Below are positions 25,195 to 33,742 of a stretch of 64,000 bases of DNA, one piece after another. This DNA is from Marinilabiliales bacterium. Lineage in GTDB: Bacteria > Bacteroidota > Bacteroidia > Bacteroidales > SZUA-534. Position 1 is the first letter of the stretch, and every line of letters begins with the position of its first letter. The position numbers and the translations under genes are program-made. The notes beneath the pieces were generated by a model. That model saw only the letters and a list, made by a program, of their open reading frames with translations, ran no database searches and had not been told where the DNA came from. The stretch spans positions 87,275 to 151,274 of the forward strand of contig DOTG01000033.1 in NCBI GenBank assembly GCA_003512955.1, read 5' to 3'.

Positions 25195-25794
25195 ATGAAA
25201 ACACGAATCCTCCTCATTCTTCTTTTTAGTTTTATGAACGGATTTCCGCAAGTTGATAACGCCTTGAAACGGATGCAATTGTATGAAGGATCGGTGTACG
25301 TGACCTATGGACACCGCATTACCGAGGTGTTTTCGGAATTGGATTATAAAATGGGAGTGGGGCTTTTCCCGAAAACCAACATTGCCTTTTTGAATTACCA
25401 GCAACTGGTTCTTTTGATGCAAGATACCGCCAAACGTGAGCAATGGAGCCAGGAAAAATACATGGAAGCGCGCAATAGGTTGAAGCAGCATGCCCCCGGA
25501 GGGAGAATTATTCTTTATGTGGAACGGTTCGATATGTACCAAACCAACAACAAATTCTTTTTTATCATCATCCGGGGCAATGACGAGAATAAAATTTTTG
25601 AATACCAATTGCCATATAAAGCGGCAGAACTGGTAACCACGGATGTCTTTAGCAATTGGGCCATTATCGATGTTGATGTCCCTTTGCCGGAAAGTTTTTT
25701 TATATACGTGAACCACAAAATGACCGAGCATCTTTCCGACACTAAGTTTTTGGTGGAACAAAATGCGGCGCCTTTACAAAAACCTACGGAATGA
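25195..25794 (+). CDS. Secreted protein of unknown function in the sigma/FecR operon
   Basis: A 199-residue protein with a signal peptide (MKTRILLILLFSFMNGFPQ), beginning 15 nt after fecR. The mature part is mixed alpha/beta with EGSVYVTYGHRITEVFSEL, GGRIILYVERFDMYQTNNKFFFIII and WAIIDVDVPLPESFFIYV. No family was recognised. Its position in the place normally taken by a TonB receptor suggests it is either the regulated output or the periplasmic signal partner of this sigma/anti-sigma pair. Confidence 0.7.
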   Translation: MKTRILLILLFSFMNGFPQVDNALKRMQLYEGSVYVTYGHRITEVFSELDYKMGVGLFPKTNIAFLNYQQLVLLMQDTAKREQWSQEKYMEARNRLKQHAPGGRIILYVERFDMYQTNNKFFFIIIRGNDENKIFEYQLPYKAAELVTTDVFSNWAIIDVDVPLPESFFIYVNHKMTEHLSDTKFLVEQNAAPLQKPTE

Positions 25795-25897
25795 TTCACG
25801 GGTTTTGACAATCATCCAAAATCATTTTTTTAATATTTTGTCCGCTTTGTTGCCAATTTAATTAGGGTTTTATAAACGGAGTTAATTTTATACCATT

Positions 25898-25905
25898 TAT
25901 TTTTG
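25898..25905 (+). promoter_or_regulatory. -7 promoter element of the AsmA-like gene (TATTTTTG)
   Basis: Exact TAnnTTTG match ending 15 nt before the ATG at 25921; it excludes the TTG start at 25903. Confidence 0.45.
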
Positions 25906-25920
25906 TCAACAATATTATTG

Positions 25921-28467
25921 ATGAACGAAAATAGTGTGGGAAAAAAAATTGTAAAGCGTATCGCCCGCTTTTTTTTGGCCGTGCTGCTTTTAGTAGCTAT
26001 ATTATTTTTAACCTCCAGATTTCTCGAAAAAAAGGTGGTGCAGCTCATGGTGGAGCAAATCAACCAATCGGTTGAGGTCCCTGTTTTTATTGATAACATC
26101 GAATTTTCACTGCTCAGGAAATTTCCACTTGCAACGTTGCAGTTTCATAATGTGACCATTAAATCAGCCAAAGAATTTCATCAAACAAGTTTTTCAGGTT
26201 ACCAAGCCGACACCTTGCTGTACATAAAAGAACTGTATTTGGCATTTAATCTTACGCGGTTGATGCACCATGAAATGGAACTTACCAAAGCATATATTGA
26301 TAATGGGTTTATCAATGTATTGGTTGATAAAAGCGGAAAGGCCAATTATTCTGTATTAAAAGAAATGTCCCTCGAAAAGGGGGATTCATCCAATTCATTT
26401 AACTTTCAGCTTAAATTTATTGAAATCAAACAATTTGATGTCCGGTTTCACAATCAGTTTAAAGATGTATCTGCTTCTTTAACCATTCCTGCCTATAAGC
26501 TCAAAGGTGAATTTTATAAAGAAAGTTATTCGGTTGCCACATCAGGGACGTTAAAGGTTGAGCAGATCAAACAAGGGGAAATCTGGTTCCGGCCCGATGT
26601 GCCCGCTAATTTGAATTTACAGTTCGATATTTTAAACGAGGTGTTGACCATAAAGCAAAGTTCCCTAAAATCTTCGGGAATCCAGTTGAACTCTTCCGGG
26701 ACGGTGACTTTTGGCGAAAATGTGAAACTCGATTTGCAATTTGCCGGTGACAAGGTTGATGTGAAAAAACTTTCCCGGTGGGTGGCCAACAAATCACTGT
26801 CAGGAATGGAACTATCTGGTTATCTCTCGTTTAAAGGAGTGGTTTCAGGAATTGTAAATGAAAAGGTTTCGCCAAAAATGGCCATTAATTTTAGCGTAAG
26901 CAATGGAACCTTTAAACACCAAAATTTCGATGAAAAGTTTCATCACATTGCTATGAAAGGCTCCTATTCGAACGGAAACCAGCGAAACATCATTTCCTCA
27001 TCGTTAAATTTTGAACAACTTGATCTTTCTCTTGGAAAAAGTTCCATAAACAGCGAATTTAAGGTTCATAATTTTAAAAACCCTTCATTTGATTTTGAGG
27101 CCGGGATTCATTTTTTTGGAGAAGATCTTGCCAAAGTGGTGCCGAAAGATTTTGGGGCGATTGGCTCCGGAACTATGGTGGGGAATTTTCATGCCCAGGG
27201 AACCATTCAAGGGTTCCCCATTCATTTAGATCAATTCCGGCAATGGGAATATTCGGGAACGTTAAAAATTCAAGATGCCGATTTTCAGACCACAGACAAA
27301 ACATTTGGTTTTAGCCAAATGAATGGCGACCTGATGCTTTTAAATCAAAACCTGTCGGTTCAAAATCTTAACGGTACAATGCAACAAACCTCATGCAGAG
27401 GATCCTTGCAAGTGAACAATTATTTCGGTCTTTTTTCCAATAGGCAGGAAGTGGTTGGTTTGAATACGCATCTGCAATTAGGGAATGTAACTTACCCGGA
27501 CATTACCTTTCTGTTTACCGAAAGCGACACCACCAAATCGGATTATGAGTTAGAGGTGGAGGCCCGGTTGTTTGCCGAAAGTTACACTCAGGATGCTTTT
27601 AAGGCGCAACGATTGCGAGGAAAAGTTACCTATGCAAAATCAAAAGTGCAGGTCGATTCCCTGAATTTTCAATCTTTGGGAGGCACTGCTGCTGCTCAAA
27701 TAAAATATGACTTTTCAAAGCCAAACTATTCGCTTTTGAGTATCGACGGACGTGTGCATTCCATGGATATAAATCATTTGCTAACAACCTTTAATAACTT
27801 TGGGCAGGGTTTTATTACCGATAAAAACCTCCAGGGGCAATTAAGTTCCGATTTTGAAACAGAAATGAAATTTGTGAATGGAACTCTCGTTGCGGAATCC
27901 ATTGAATATTTGGGATATGTCCGTATCGATAATGGAATACTTCAAAAATTTGAACCCGTGAAAGCTTTGGCCGTTTTTGCTGAAATTCCGGAACTGGAGC
28001 GGATAGAATTTTCTTCGATGGAAAACAATTTCTTAATCAGCGATGGGATCATTCAGGTTCCAAAAATGGATATTAAAAGCAACGCCTTTGATGTTACCCT
28101 TTATGGACAGCAATATTTCACGGGCAATTACGAATACCACCTTCAACTTTTTCTGTCCGATTTTTTAGTTGGAAAAGCCAAACGGCTTCAAAAGCAGCAG
28201 ACGGAGTTTGGTTGGGTAGAGGAGGAGGAAAGCGAACGGACTAAATTGTATCTGATGGTTCAAAACAAAGAGGACCAATTTTCGGTTACTGTCGATAAAC
28301 AGGCCATTAAGAGCCAATTGAAAGCAGGCACTAAAAATGAAAAGAAAGAATTTAAAAAAGCGCTCCACGACGAATTTGGCTGGTTTAAGAAAGATTCAAC
28401 ACTTACAAAACCAGAAAAAAAAGAAAAAAAGAAACAGGAATTTTCCATTGAGTGGGATGAAGAATAA
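25921..28467 (+). CDS. AsmA-like / TamB-related envelope protein
   Basis: An 848-residue protein with one N-terminal membrane anchor (FFLAVLLLVAILFLTSRFL) and then a very long periplasmic region. It starts with the AsmA N-terminal pattern (VPVFIDNIEFSLLRKFPLATLQFHNVTIKS), continues in repeated beta strands, and includes an AsmA-type C-terminal block around residues 640-780 (SMDINHLLTTFNNFGQGFITDKNLQGQL, cited as the family pattern). The C-terminus is lysine-rich. AsmA-like proteins form hydrophobic beta-grooves that carry lipids between membranes or affect outer-membrane assembly. The ATG at 25921 follows a -7 element. Confidence 0.82.
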   Translation: MNENSVGKKIVKRIARFFLAVLLLVAILFLTSRFLEKKVVQLMVEQINQSVEVPVFIDNIEFSLLRKFPLATLQFHNVTIKSAKEFHQTSFSGYQADTLLYIKELYLAFNLTRLMHHEMELTKAYIDNGFINVLVDKSGKANYSVLKEMSLEKGDSSNSFNFQLKFIEIKQFDVRFHNQFKDVSASLTIPAYKLKGEFYKESYSVATSGTLKVEQIKQGEIWFRPDVPANLNLQFDILNEVLTIKQSSLKSSGIQLNSSGTVTFGENVKLDLQFAGDKVDVKKLSRWVANKSLSGMELSGYLSFKGVVSGIVNEKVSPKMAINFSVSNGTFKHQNFDEKFHHIAMKGSYSNGNQRNIISSSLNFEQLDLSLGKSSINSEFKVHNFKNPSFDFEAGIHFFGEDLAKVVPKDFGAIGSGTMVGNFHAQGTIQGFPIHLDQFRQWEYSGTLKIQDADFQTTDKTFGFSQMNGDLMLLNQNLSVQNLNGTMQQTSCRGSLQVNNYFGLFSNRQEVVGLNTHLQLGNVTYPDITFLFTESDTTKSDYELEVEARLFAESYTQDAFKAQRLRGKVTYAKSKVQVDSLNFQSLGGTAAAQIKYDFSKPNYSLLSIDGRVHSMDINHLLTTFNNFGQGFITDKNLQGQLSSDFETEMKFVNGTLVAESIEYLGYVRIDNGILQKFEPVKALAVFAEIPELERIEFSSMENNFLISDGIIQVPKMDIKSNAFDVTLYGQQYFTGNYEYHLQLFLSDFLVGKAKRLQKQQTEFGWVEEEESERTKLYLMVQNKEDQFSVTVDKQAIKSQLKAGTKNEKKEFKKALHDEFGWFKKDSTLTKPEKKEKKKQEFSIEWDEE

Positions 28468-28500
28468 CAATAAACCAGTATTAACTGTCGTTACACAGCC

Positions 28501-29664
28501 ATGACAAACAGAAGAAACCTTTATAAAAACAAGCGGCATTGGAAAGTGGCGCTGTTTATAGTGGCCATTATTATCGGTGCTTTATCAACCAGCTACACAG
28601 GCCAATTGGTCGATAAAATGAAGGTGGAAGAACGCAAGCGGATGATGATTTGGGCTGAGGCCACCAAATATGTCGCCAATAGCGAAGATTTGGGTCAAAA
28701 CATCAATTTTTATTTGAATGTCATCACCAACAATACCACCATTCCGGTAATCTTAACCGATGGTAACGACAGCATTATTACCACACTAAACCTGAACAAG
28801 AAGAAAGAAACGGACTCCATTTATTTGGCCAAAGAATTGGGCCACATGAAAACCGGCCACGAACCCATCGAAATTCTTTTTTTAGATGGTGGGAAAAACA
28901 TCATCTATTACGACGATTCTACCATCCTTAAACAATTGGCTGTTTACCCGTATGTTCAATTAGCGATTATTTCCTTGTTCATCCTCATTTCCTATCTGGC
29001 TTTCAGCGCTTCGCGCAAAGCGGAGCAAAACCAGGTTTGGGTAGGCATGTCCAAAGAAACAGCCCATCAGTTGGGAACACCGATATCTTCGCTTATGGCA
29101 TGGGTCGAGATTTTGGAACAATCGGAAGAAAACCGTTCCTATGTAGAGGAAATGCGCAAAGATGTGGATAGGTTAGAGATGATTGCCGAACGTTTTTCGA
29201 AAATAGGCTCCCTTCCTGAACTACCGTTGACGGATTTGCGCAAGACCCTTGAATCGGCCATTGCATACATGAAAACCCGCACCTCAAAAAATATCGATTT
29301 TCAAATCCATTACAATGTAAGTGGCGAGGTCATTCTTCCGTTGAACAAATCGCTTTTTCATTGGGTTATTGAAAATTTGGTTAAAAATTCTGTTGATGCC
29401 ATGGAAGGCAGAGGAACGGTTACGATTTATCTGGTGGAAAACCCTAAAGAGGCCTCCATTGAGGTTTCCGATACCGGACGGGGAATCCCCAAAAGGATGC
29501 AAAAAACCATTTTCAAACCGGGGTACACCTCCAAGAACCGGGGATGGGGATTAGGATTGTCGCTGGCCAAACGTATCATCGAGAATTATCACAAAGGAAA
29601 AATCTTTGTTTTAAGTTCCGAATTTGATAAAGGGACCACCTTCAAAATCGTGCTCCCAAAATAG
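28501..29664 (+). CDS. Orphan membrane sensor histidine kinase
   Basis: The 387-residue kinase has two membrane segments (about 15-33 and 150-170) enclosing a periplasmic sensor of about 115 residues. The phosphoacceptor histidine is His189 in SKETAHQLGTPISSLMAW. The ATPase domain shows NLVKNSVDAM (N box), DTGRGIP (G1), IFKPGYTSK (F box) and GWGLGLSLAKRI (G2). No response regulator is encoded nearby, so its partner is elsewhere. The HQLGTPISSL form of the H box is common in Bacteroidetes. It begins 33 nt after the AsmA-like gene. Confidence 0.92.
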   Translation: MTNRRNLYKNKRHWKVALFIVAIIIGALSTSYTGQLVDKMKVEERKRMMIWAEATKYVANSEDLGQNINFYLNVITNNTTIPVILTDGNDSIITTLNLNKKKETDSIYLAKELGHMKTGHEPIEILFLDGGKNIIYYDDSTILKQLAVYPYVQLAIISLFILISYLAFSASRKAEQNQVWVGMSKETAHQLGTPISSLMAWVEILEQSEENRSYVEEMRKDVDRLEMIAERFSKIGSLPELPLTDLRKTLESAIAYMKTRTSKNIDFQIHYNVSGEVILPLNKSLFHWVIENLVKNSVDAMEGRGTVTIYLVENPKEASIEVSDTGRGIPKRMQKTIFKPGYTSKNRGWGLGLSLAKRIIENYHKGKIFVLSSEFDKGTTFKIVLPK

Positions 29665-29801
29665 TTCAAAGCACGACAATCAAATATTCCCGGAGAAGAG
29701 AAAACCTTTGTTTCAGCTTCATGTACTGATATTTAATCAATGAGGACAAGGGTTATTTTGGGCATGATTTCATGGAAATATTTATTCTTCTCGCATTTTC
29801 A

Positions 29802-29873
29802 TTTGGTTTGCTTGGGAAGAAGCTATAAATTTGCGCGCTAAATTTTTTATTTAGTATTAAGTTTTTACTTTTG
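29802..29873 (+). promoter_or_regulatory. Two tandem promoters of the DUF177-rpmF-plsX-fabH operon
   Basis: P1: TTTG (29802-29805), 20 nt, TAAATTTG (29826-29833). P2: TACTTTTG (29866-29873) with TTTT 19 nt upstream (29843-29846). P2 would give a leader of only a few nt before the ATG at 29888; P1 about 45 nt. Both -7 elements match TAnnTTTG exactly. Confidence 0.6.
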
Positions 29874-29887
29874 CAGGTATTTTAAAA

Positions 29888-30412
29888 ATGGCCAGGATGG
29901 ATTTAAACATTCCATTTAAGGGATTAAAAGAAGGAAAACATCAATTTCAGTTTCATATTGATGACAAGTTCTTTGAAGCATTTCCCGAAGGAGATATTCA
30001 TAAGGGAGATTTAGAAATAAAGGTTGATTTGGTAAAACGTTCAACAGGGTTGGAAACCCTGTTCGCCATTCATGGAAAAGTGGTGGTACCTTGCGACCGG
30101 TGCCTGGACGATTTAGAGCAGGACATTGATTACCAAGGGAAACTGTTTTTTGAATTTGGCGAAGAAACCAATGAGGTAACCGATGATCTGATCATGTTAT
30201 CGGCCAACGAGAATTACCTGGAACTCACGCAATATGTTTATGAATTTGTAAGCCTAAGCCTGCCGTTTCAGAAATTTCATGATAACGATGCGAAAGGACA
30301 TTCCCTTTGCAATAAGGAAATGCTCGAAAAATTGAACAAATTGTACAGTAACAACGAAGATGACGAGATAGAGGATCCCCGATGGGATAAGTTGAGAGAT
30401 TTAATAAATTAA
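29888..30412 (+). CDS. DUF177 (YceD-like) protein
   Basis: A 174-residue protein with the DUF177 signature: a central VVPCDRCLDDLEQDI followed by an acidic strand (LFFEFGEETNEVTDDLI), and a C-terminal DPRWDKLRDL that is nearly invariant. The gene is linked to rpmF in most bacteria. In plants and E. coli homologues are implicated in 23S rRNA accumulation. It opens a superoperon that leads through ribosomal protein L32 and fatty-acid synthesis into the ATP synthase genes. Confidence 0.9.
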   Translation: MARMDLNIPFKGLKEGKHQFQFHIDDKFFEAFPEGDIHKGDLEIKVDLVKRSTGLETLFAIHGKVVVPCDRCLDDLEQDIDYQGKLFFEFGEETNEVTDDLIMLSANENYLELTQYVYEFVSLSLPFQKFHDNDAKGHSLCNKEMLEKLNKLYSNNEDDEIEDPRWDKLRDLIN

Positions 30413-30430
30413 TTTTAAAGCGATTGAAAA

Positions 30431-30616
30431 ATGGCACATCCTAAACACAAACACTCCAAAACCAGGAGAGATAAAAGAAGAACTCATTACAAAGCAGTAG
30501 CACCTACTTTGTCAAAATGTTCAAACTGTGGTTCTGCTATCATGTACCACCACGTATGCCCTGAGTGCGGTTTCTACCGTGGCAAATTGGCTATTGAAAA
30601 AGAGGTAGCAGCCTAA
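30431..30616 (+). CDS. rpmF: 50S ribosomal protein L32
   Basis: The 61-residue protein starts MAHPKHKHSKTRRDKRRTHY, the standard L32 N-terminus. It has a zinc ribbon CSNCG...CPECG (Cys pairs about residues 34-37 and 48-51), so it is the zinc-binding form. It is 18 nt after DUF177 and 29 nt before plsX. Confidence 0.97.
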   Translation: MAHPKHKHSKTRRDKRRTHYKAVAPTLSKCSNCGSAIMYHHVCPECGFYRGKLAIEKEVAA

Positions 30617-30645
30617 TTCCTTTTTGTTAAATCAAAATCCCAAAT

Positions 30646-31587
30646 ATGAGAATAGGAGTGGATATAATGGGTGGCGATTTTGCGCCTGAGGCAACAGTCT
30701 TGGGTGCCATTCTTGCCCACCAGGCATTACCTGCCGATGTTCAATTGGTGTTAATAGGAGATAAGGAGCAAATCCTGAAAATCTTAGCACGTGAAAATGT
30801 CGATGCCAAACAGTTTGAAATTGTTCATACCACTGAGGTAATTGAGATGGAGGATCATCCTGCCAAAGCTTTCAGTGCAAAACAAGATTCCAGTATTGCT
30901 GTTGGTTTCAAGATGTTGTACACTAAAAAACTTGATGGTTTTGCCAGTGCCGGAAATACCGGGGCCATGCTGGTAGCTACCATGTACACCATTAAAGCTA
31001 TCCCAGGTGTTATTCGGCCGTGCATTTCCACAGAGCTGCCCCAGTACAACAACCGTTCGGCACTATTACTCGATGTTGGGATTAACCCCGATTGCCGTCC
31101 CGATGTTCTGTATCAATATGGAGTTATCGGTTCGGTGTATGCCAACAGGGTGTATGGAATTGAAAAACCAAAAGTAGCGCTGCTAAATATTGGTTCCGAA
31201 GATTCTAAAGGAAACCTTGTGGTGAAAAGCTCCTTCGACTTAATGAAAGATTCTAAAGAATTTAACTTTATTGGAAATATCGAAGGAAATCAGTTGTTCG
31301 GAAACTGCCCCGCCGATGTGGTGGTCTGTGATGGATTTACCGGAAACGTAGTCCTTAAACAGGCCGAAGGGGTTTATCACATCATGAAAGACAGAGGCCT
31401 TTCCGATGAATTTTTTGATCGTTTCAATTTTGAGAATTATGGGGGTACACCTGTCTTAGGAGTGAATTCAACGGTAATTATTGGTCATGGCGTTTCAAAC
31501 GACAAGGCCATTAAAGCCATGATTCTTAAAACCAAAGACGTTATTGAAGCTCAGGTGAGCGAAAAACTAATCGAAATCTACAAGTAA
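30646..31587 (+). CDS. plsX: Phosphate acyltransferase PlsX
   Basis: A 313-residue enzyme beginning MRIGVDIMGGDFAPEATVLGA, with FSAKQDSSIAVGFKML, GFASAGNTGAMLVAT and VVCDGFTGNVVLK, all characteristic of PlsX. It makes acyl-phosphate from acyl-ACP for phospholipid synthesis, working at the cytoplasmic membrane with PlsY. The stop codon shares one base with the fabH start, so translation is coupled. Confidence 0.97.
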   Translation: MRIGVDIMGGDFAPEATVLGAILAHQALPADVQLVLIGDKEQILKILARENVDAKQFEIVHTTEVIEMEDHPAKAFSAKQDSSIAVGFKMLYTKKLDGFASAGNTGAMLVATMYTIKAIPGVIRPCISTELPQYNNRSALLLDVGINPDCRPDVLYQYGVIGSVYANRVYGIEKPKVALLNIGSEDSKGNLVVKSSFDLMKDSKEFNFIGNIEGNQLFGNCPADVVVCDGFTGNVVLKQAEGVYHIMKDRGLSDEFFDRFNFENYGGTPVLGVNSTVIIGHGVSNDKAIKAMILKTKDVIEAQVSEKLIEIYK

Positions 31588-32591
31588 TGTCGAAAATCAG
31601 AGCAATTATCACAGGCGTTGGAGCCTTTGTTCCCGAATATATTTTAGACAATCACGAACTCAGCCAAATGGTTGATACTTCTGACGAATGGATCATGTCC
31701 AGGGTGGGAATCCGTGAACGGCATATTTTAAAAGAAAAAGGCGAAGGTGCTTCCTATATGGGAGAACGGGCCGTGAATCAATTGCTGGCAAAAACAAAAA
31801 CATCTCCCGACGAGATTGATTTGGTTATTTGTGCAACGGTTACCCCGGATATGCCTTTTCCGGCAACATCAAGCATCATTGCCGATAAAGTGGGTATCAA
31901 AAATGCCTTCCACTTCGATATTAACGCGGGTTGTTCAGGTTTTATTTATACCCTGATAACTGCGGCAAAGTTTGTAGAATCAGGACAATATAAAAAAGTC
32001 ATTGTTGTAGGAGCCGAGAAAATGTCGGCAATCACCGATTACACCGATAGAACTACCTGTCCATTATTTGGCGATGCCGGAACAGCCGTGTTGTTAGAGC
32101 CAACTACCGAAGAACTGGGAATGATGGATTATATTGCCCGTTCCGACGGTATGGGGCGCAAACACTTGTATATGAAAGGGGGTGGCTCTTGTTATCCTTC
32201 CTCTTATGAAACAGTGGACAACAAGATGCATTATATTTATCAGGAAGGTCAAGTGGTTTTCAAAAACGCGGTTTCTTTGATGGCCGATGTTTCTGTTGAA
32301 ATCATGGAGCGGAATAACCTTACAGCAAAAGAACTTGCCTGGTTGGTTCCTCATCAGGCAAACCTTCGTATCATTGATGCTACAGCCAACCGAATGGGTT
32401 TAGATCCTTCGAAGGTGATGATCAATATCGAACGTTACGGTAATACCACTTCGGCAACCATTCCGCTGTGTTTATGGGAGTGGGAAAAGCAATTGAAAAA
32501 AGGGGACAATATCATTCTGTCGGCTTTTGGCGCAGGTTTTACCTGGGGGACCATTTATCTTAAATGGGCATACGACGGAGATAAAATTTAA
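31587..32591 (+). CDS. fabH: Beta-ketoacyl-ACP synthase III
   Basis: The 334-residue condensing enzyme has the Cys-His-Asn triad: Cys116 in DINAGCSGFIYTL, histidine in VPHQANLRIID and asparagine in ERYGNTTSATIPL. It carries out the first condensation of acetyl- (or branched acyl-) CoA with malonyl-ACP. DTSDEWIMSRVGIRERHI near residue 30 is the standard CoA-site region. The ATG at 31587 overlaps the plsX stop. Confidence 0.97.
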   Translation: MSKIRAIITGVGAFVPEYILDNHELSQMVDTSDEWIMSRVGIRERHILKEKGEGASYMGERAVNQLLAKTKTSPDEIDLVICATVTPDMPFPATSSIIADKVGIKNAFHFDINAGCSGFIYTLITAAKFVESGQYKKVIVVGAEKMSAITDYTDRTTCPLFGDAGTAVLLEPTTEELGMMDYIARSDGMGRKHLYMKGGGSCYPSSYETVDNKMHYIYQEGQVVFKNAVSLMADVSVEIMERNNLTAKELAWLVPHQANLRIIDATANRMGLDPSKVMINIERYGNTTSATIPLCLWEWEKQLKKGDNIILSAFGAGFTWGTIYLKWAYDGDKI

Positions 32592-32617
32592 TTCGAAACA
32601 TCCGAAATAATAGTATC

Positions 32618-33007
32618 ATGGCAAAGACATTTGAAACGGAACAAAAGCAGATTAACATTATTGGAGCTGGGACAAGCATTGTAGGCGACATAAACTGTCC
32701 GGGCGATATCCGTATCGACGGAAGTTTGGTGGGCAACCTTCATGTACAGGGGAAAGTGGTTATTGGAACATCTGGCTCCATTAAAGGAGAAGTTAACTGT
32801 AAAAATTCCGAAATTGAAGGGAAAATTGAAGGGAAGATAACCGTGGTAGAACTGTTATCGCTTAAGGCCACATCATCAATTGTGGGTGATATTAAAACCC
32901 GCAAATTAGCCATTGAACCGGGAGCCTTCTTTACCGGAAACTGTACCATGAGCACTAGCGCTCCTATGGTTGGGCCGTCCGTACTGAATGAAGAAAAAAA
33001 GAAATAA
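32618..33007 (+). CDS. Bactofilin (polymer-forming cytoskeletal protein)
   Basis: A 129-residue protein with the bactofilin beta-helix: NIIGAGTSIVGDINCPGDIRIDGSLVGN followed by repeated six-residue strands ending TRKLAIEPGAFFTGN (cited by its parts). Bactofilins polymerise without nucleotides and organise cell shape or envelope sites. It is 26 nt after fabH and its end overlaps atpZ by 20 nt, which places it structurally in the ATP synthase operon. Confidence 0.92.
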   Translation: MAKTFETEQKQINIIGAGTSIVGDINCPGDIRIDGSLVGNLHVQGKVVIGTSGSIKGEVNCKNSEIEGKIEGKITVVELLSLKATSSIVGDIKTRKLAIEPGAFFTGNCTMSTSAPMVGPSVLNEEKKK

Positions 33008-33221
33008 CGACGAAAAAAAGTCGTCCATGTATTTTTTTGCCAGGTATTCGGGGCTAGCCTTCGAGATGCTTGGCATTATTTTTTTAGGCACCTTTGGTGG
33101 CCATAAAATTGATGAACACCGGGGAGCCGGATTTCCTTTATGGACACTTATTTTGTCCCTTCTGTCCATAGCCATAGCCATGTATGTCGTTCTTAAAGAT
33201 TTGATACGAAATGATTCTTGA
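32988..33221 (+). CDS. atpZ: AtpZ/AtpI-family small membrane protein
   Basis: The 77-residue protein has a basic start (MKKKRNNDEKKSS) and two membrane helices; the first contains YSGLAFEMLGIIFLGTFGGHKIDE and the second ILSLLSIAIAMYVVLKDLI. This is the AtpZ/AtpI pattern with a glycine-rich first helix and an acidic loop. AtpZ-type proteins assist F-ATP synthase assembly or metal supply. The gene overlaps bactofilin by 20 nt and the next frame by 11 nt, so translation is tightly coupled. Confidence 0.85.
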   Translation: MKKKRNNDEKKSSMYFFARYSGLAFEMLGIIFLGTFGGHKIDEHRGAGFPLWTLILSLLSIAIAMYVVLKDLIRNDS

Positions 33222-33603
33222 CATCCGGAAATTCTTGTTCTCTTTTCTGATCTTCTTTTTGCTCGTGCTTTTAATCCACGTAGCACTGCTTTGGGCTTTC
33301 CCTGGGTTTATTAATTGTCCGATAAATCAGGTATTGATTATTTATTTTTTTTTGTTTTGTTTAAACACTGCTCATTTTATGGGCTTGCGGTGGATAATAA
33401 AAAAATGGCCAAAGTTTGCCGGGCTTTTGTTTACAGCCTTGAGTTTGGTTAAGATGCTTTTTTCTATTCTTTTTCTTTTGCCATTCATTTTTCCTAATCA
33501 TGAAGGGGCTATGCCACTTGCACTCAATTTTATGGCAGCCTATTTATTTTTGTTAGGATTTGAGGTTATCTTTTTGGCGAAAAACATGATCAACAACCAT
33601 TAA
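33211..33603 (+). CDS. Four-helix membrane protein of the atp operon (AtpI-like position)
   Basis: A 130-residue protein with four predicted membrane helices (about residues 8-28, 40-60, 70-92, 102-124) and conserved-looking N/H residues in FCLNTAHFMGLRWIIKK. It starts inside atpZ and lies just before atpB, where AtpI is usually found. It resembles small Bacteroidetes-specific membrane proteins (DUF6168-like) more than classical AtpI. A role in c-ring assembly is inferred from position only. Confidence 0.7.
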   Translation: MILDIRKFLFSFLIFFLLVLLIHVALLWAFPGFINCPINQVLIIYFFLFCLNTAHFMGLRWIIKKWPKFAGLLFTALSLVKMLFSILFLLPFIFPNHEGAMPLALNFMAAYLFLLGFEVIFLAKNMINNH

Positions 33604-33742
33604 TTTTAGTACCCTTTCATTCGTCAAATGGTGTCTTTTTTTACACCTTTGCGTGTTGAACATGAATTTACAATTTGTTGTTTAAAATAAGTTGTATTAA
33701 TTTGTATCCGGAAAAATTGTCCTATTAATGTAATTGAATCTG

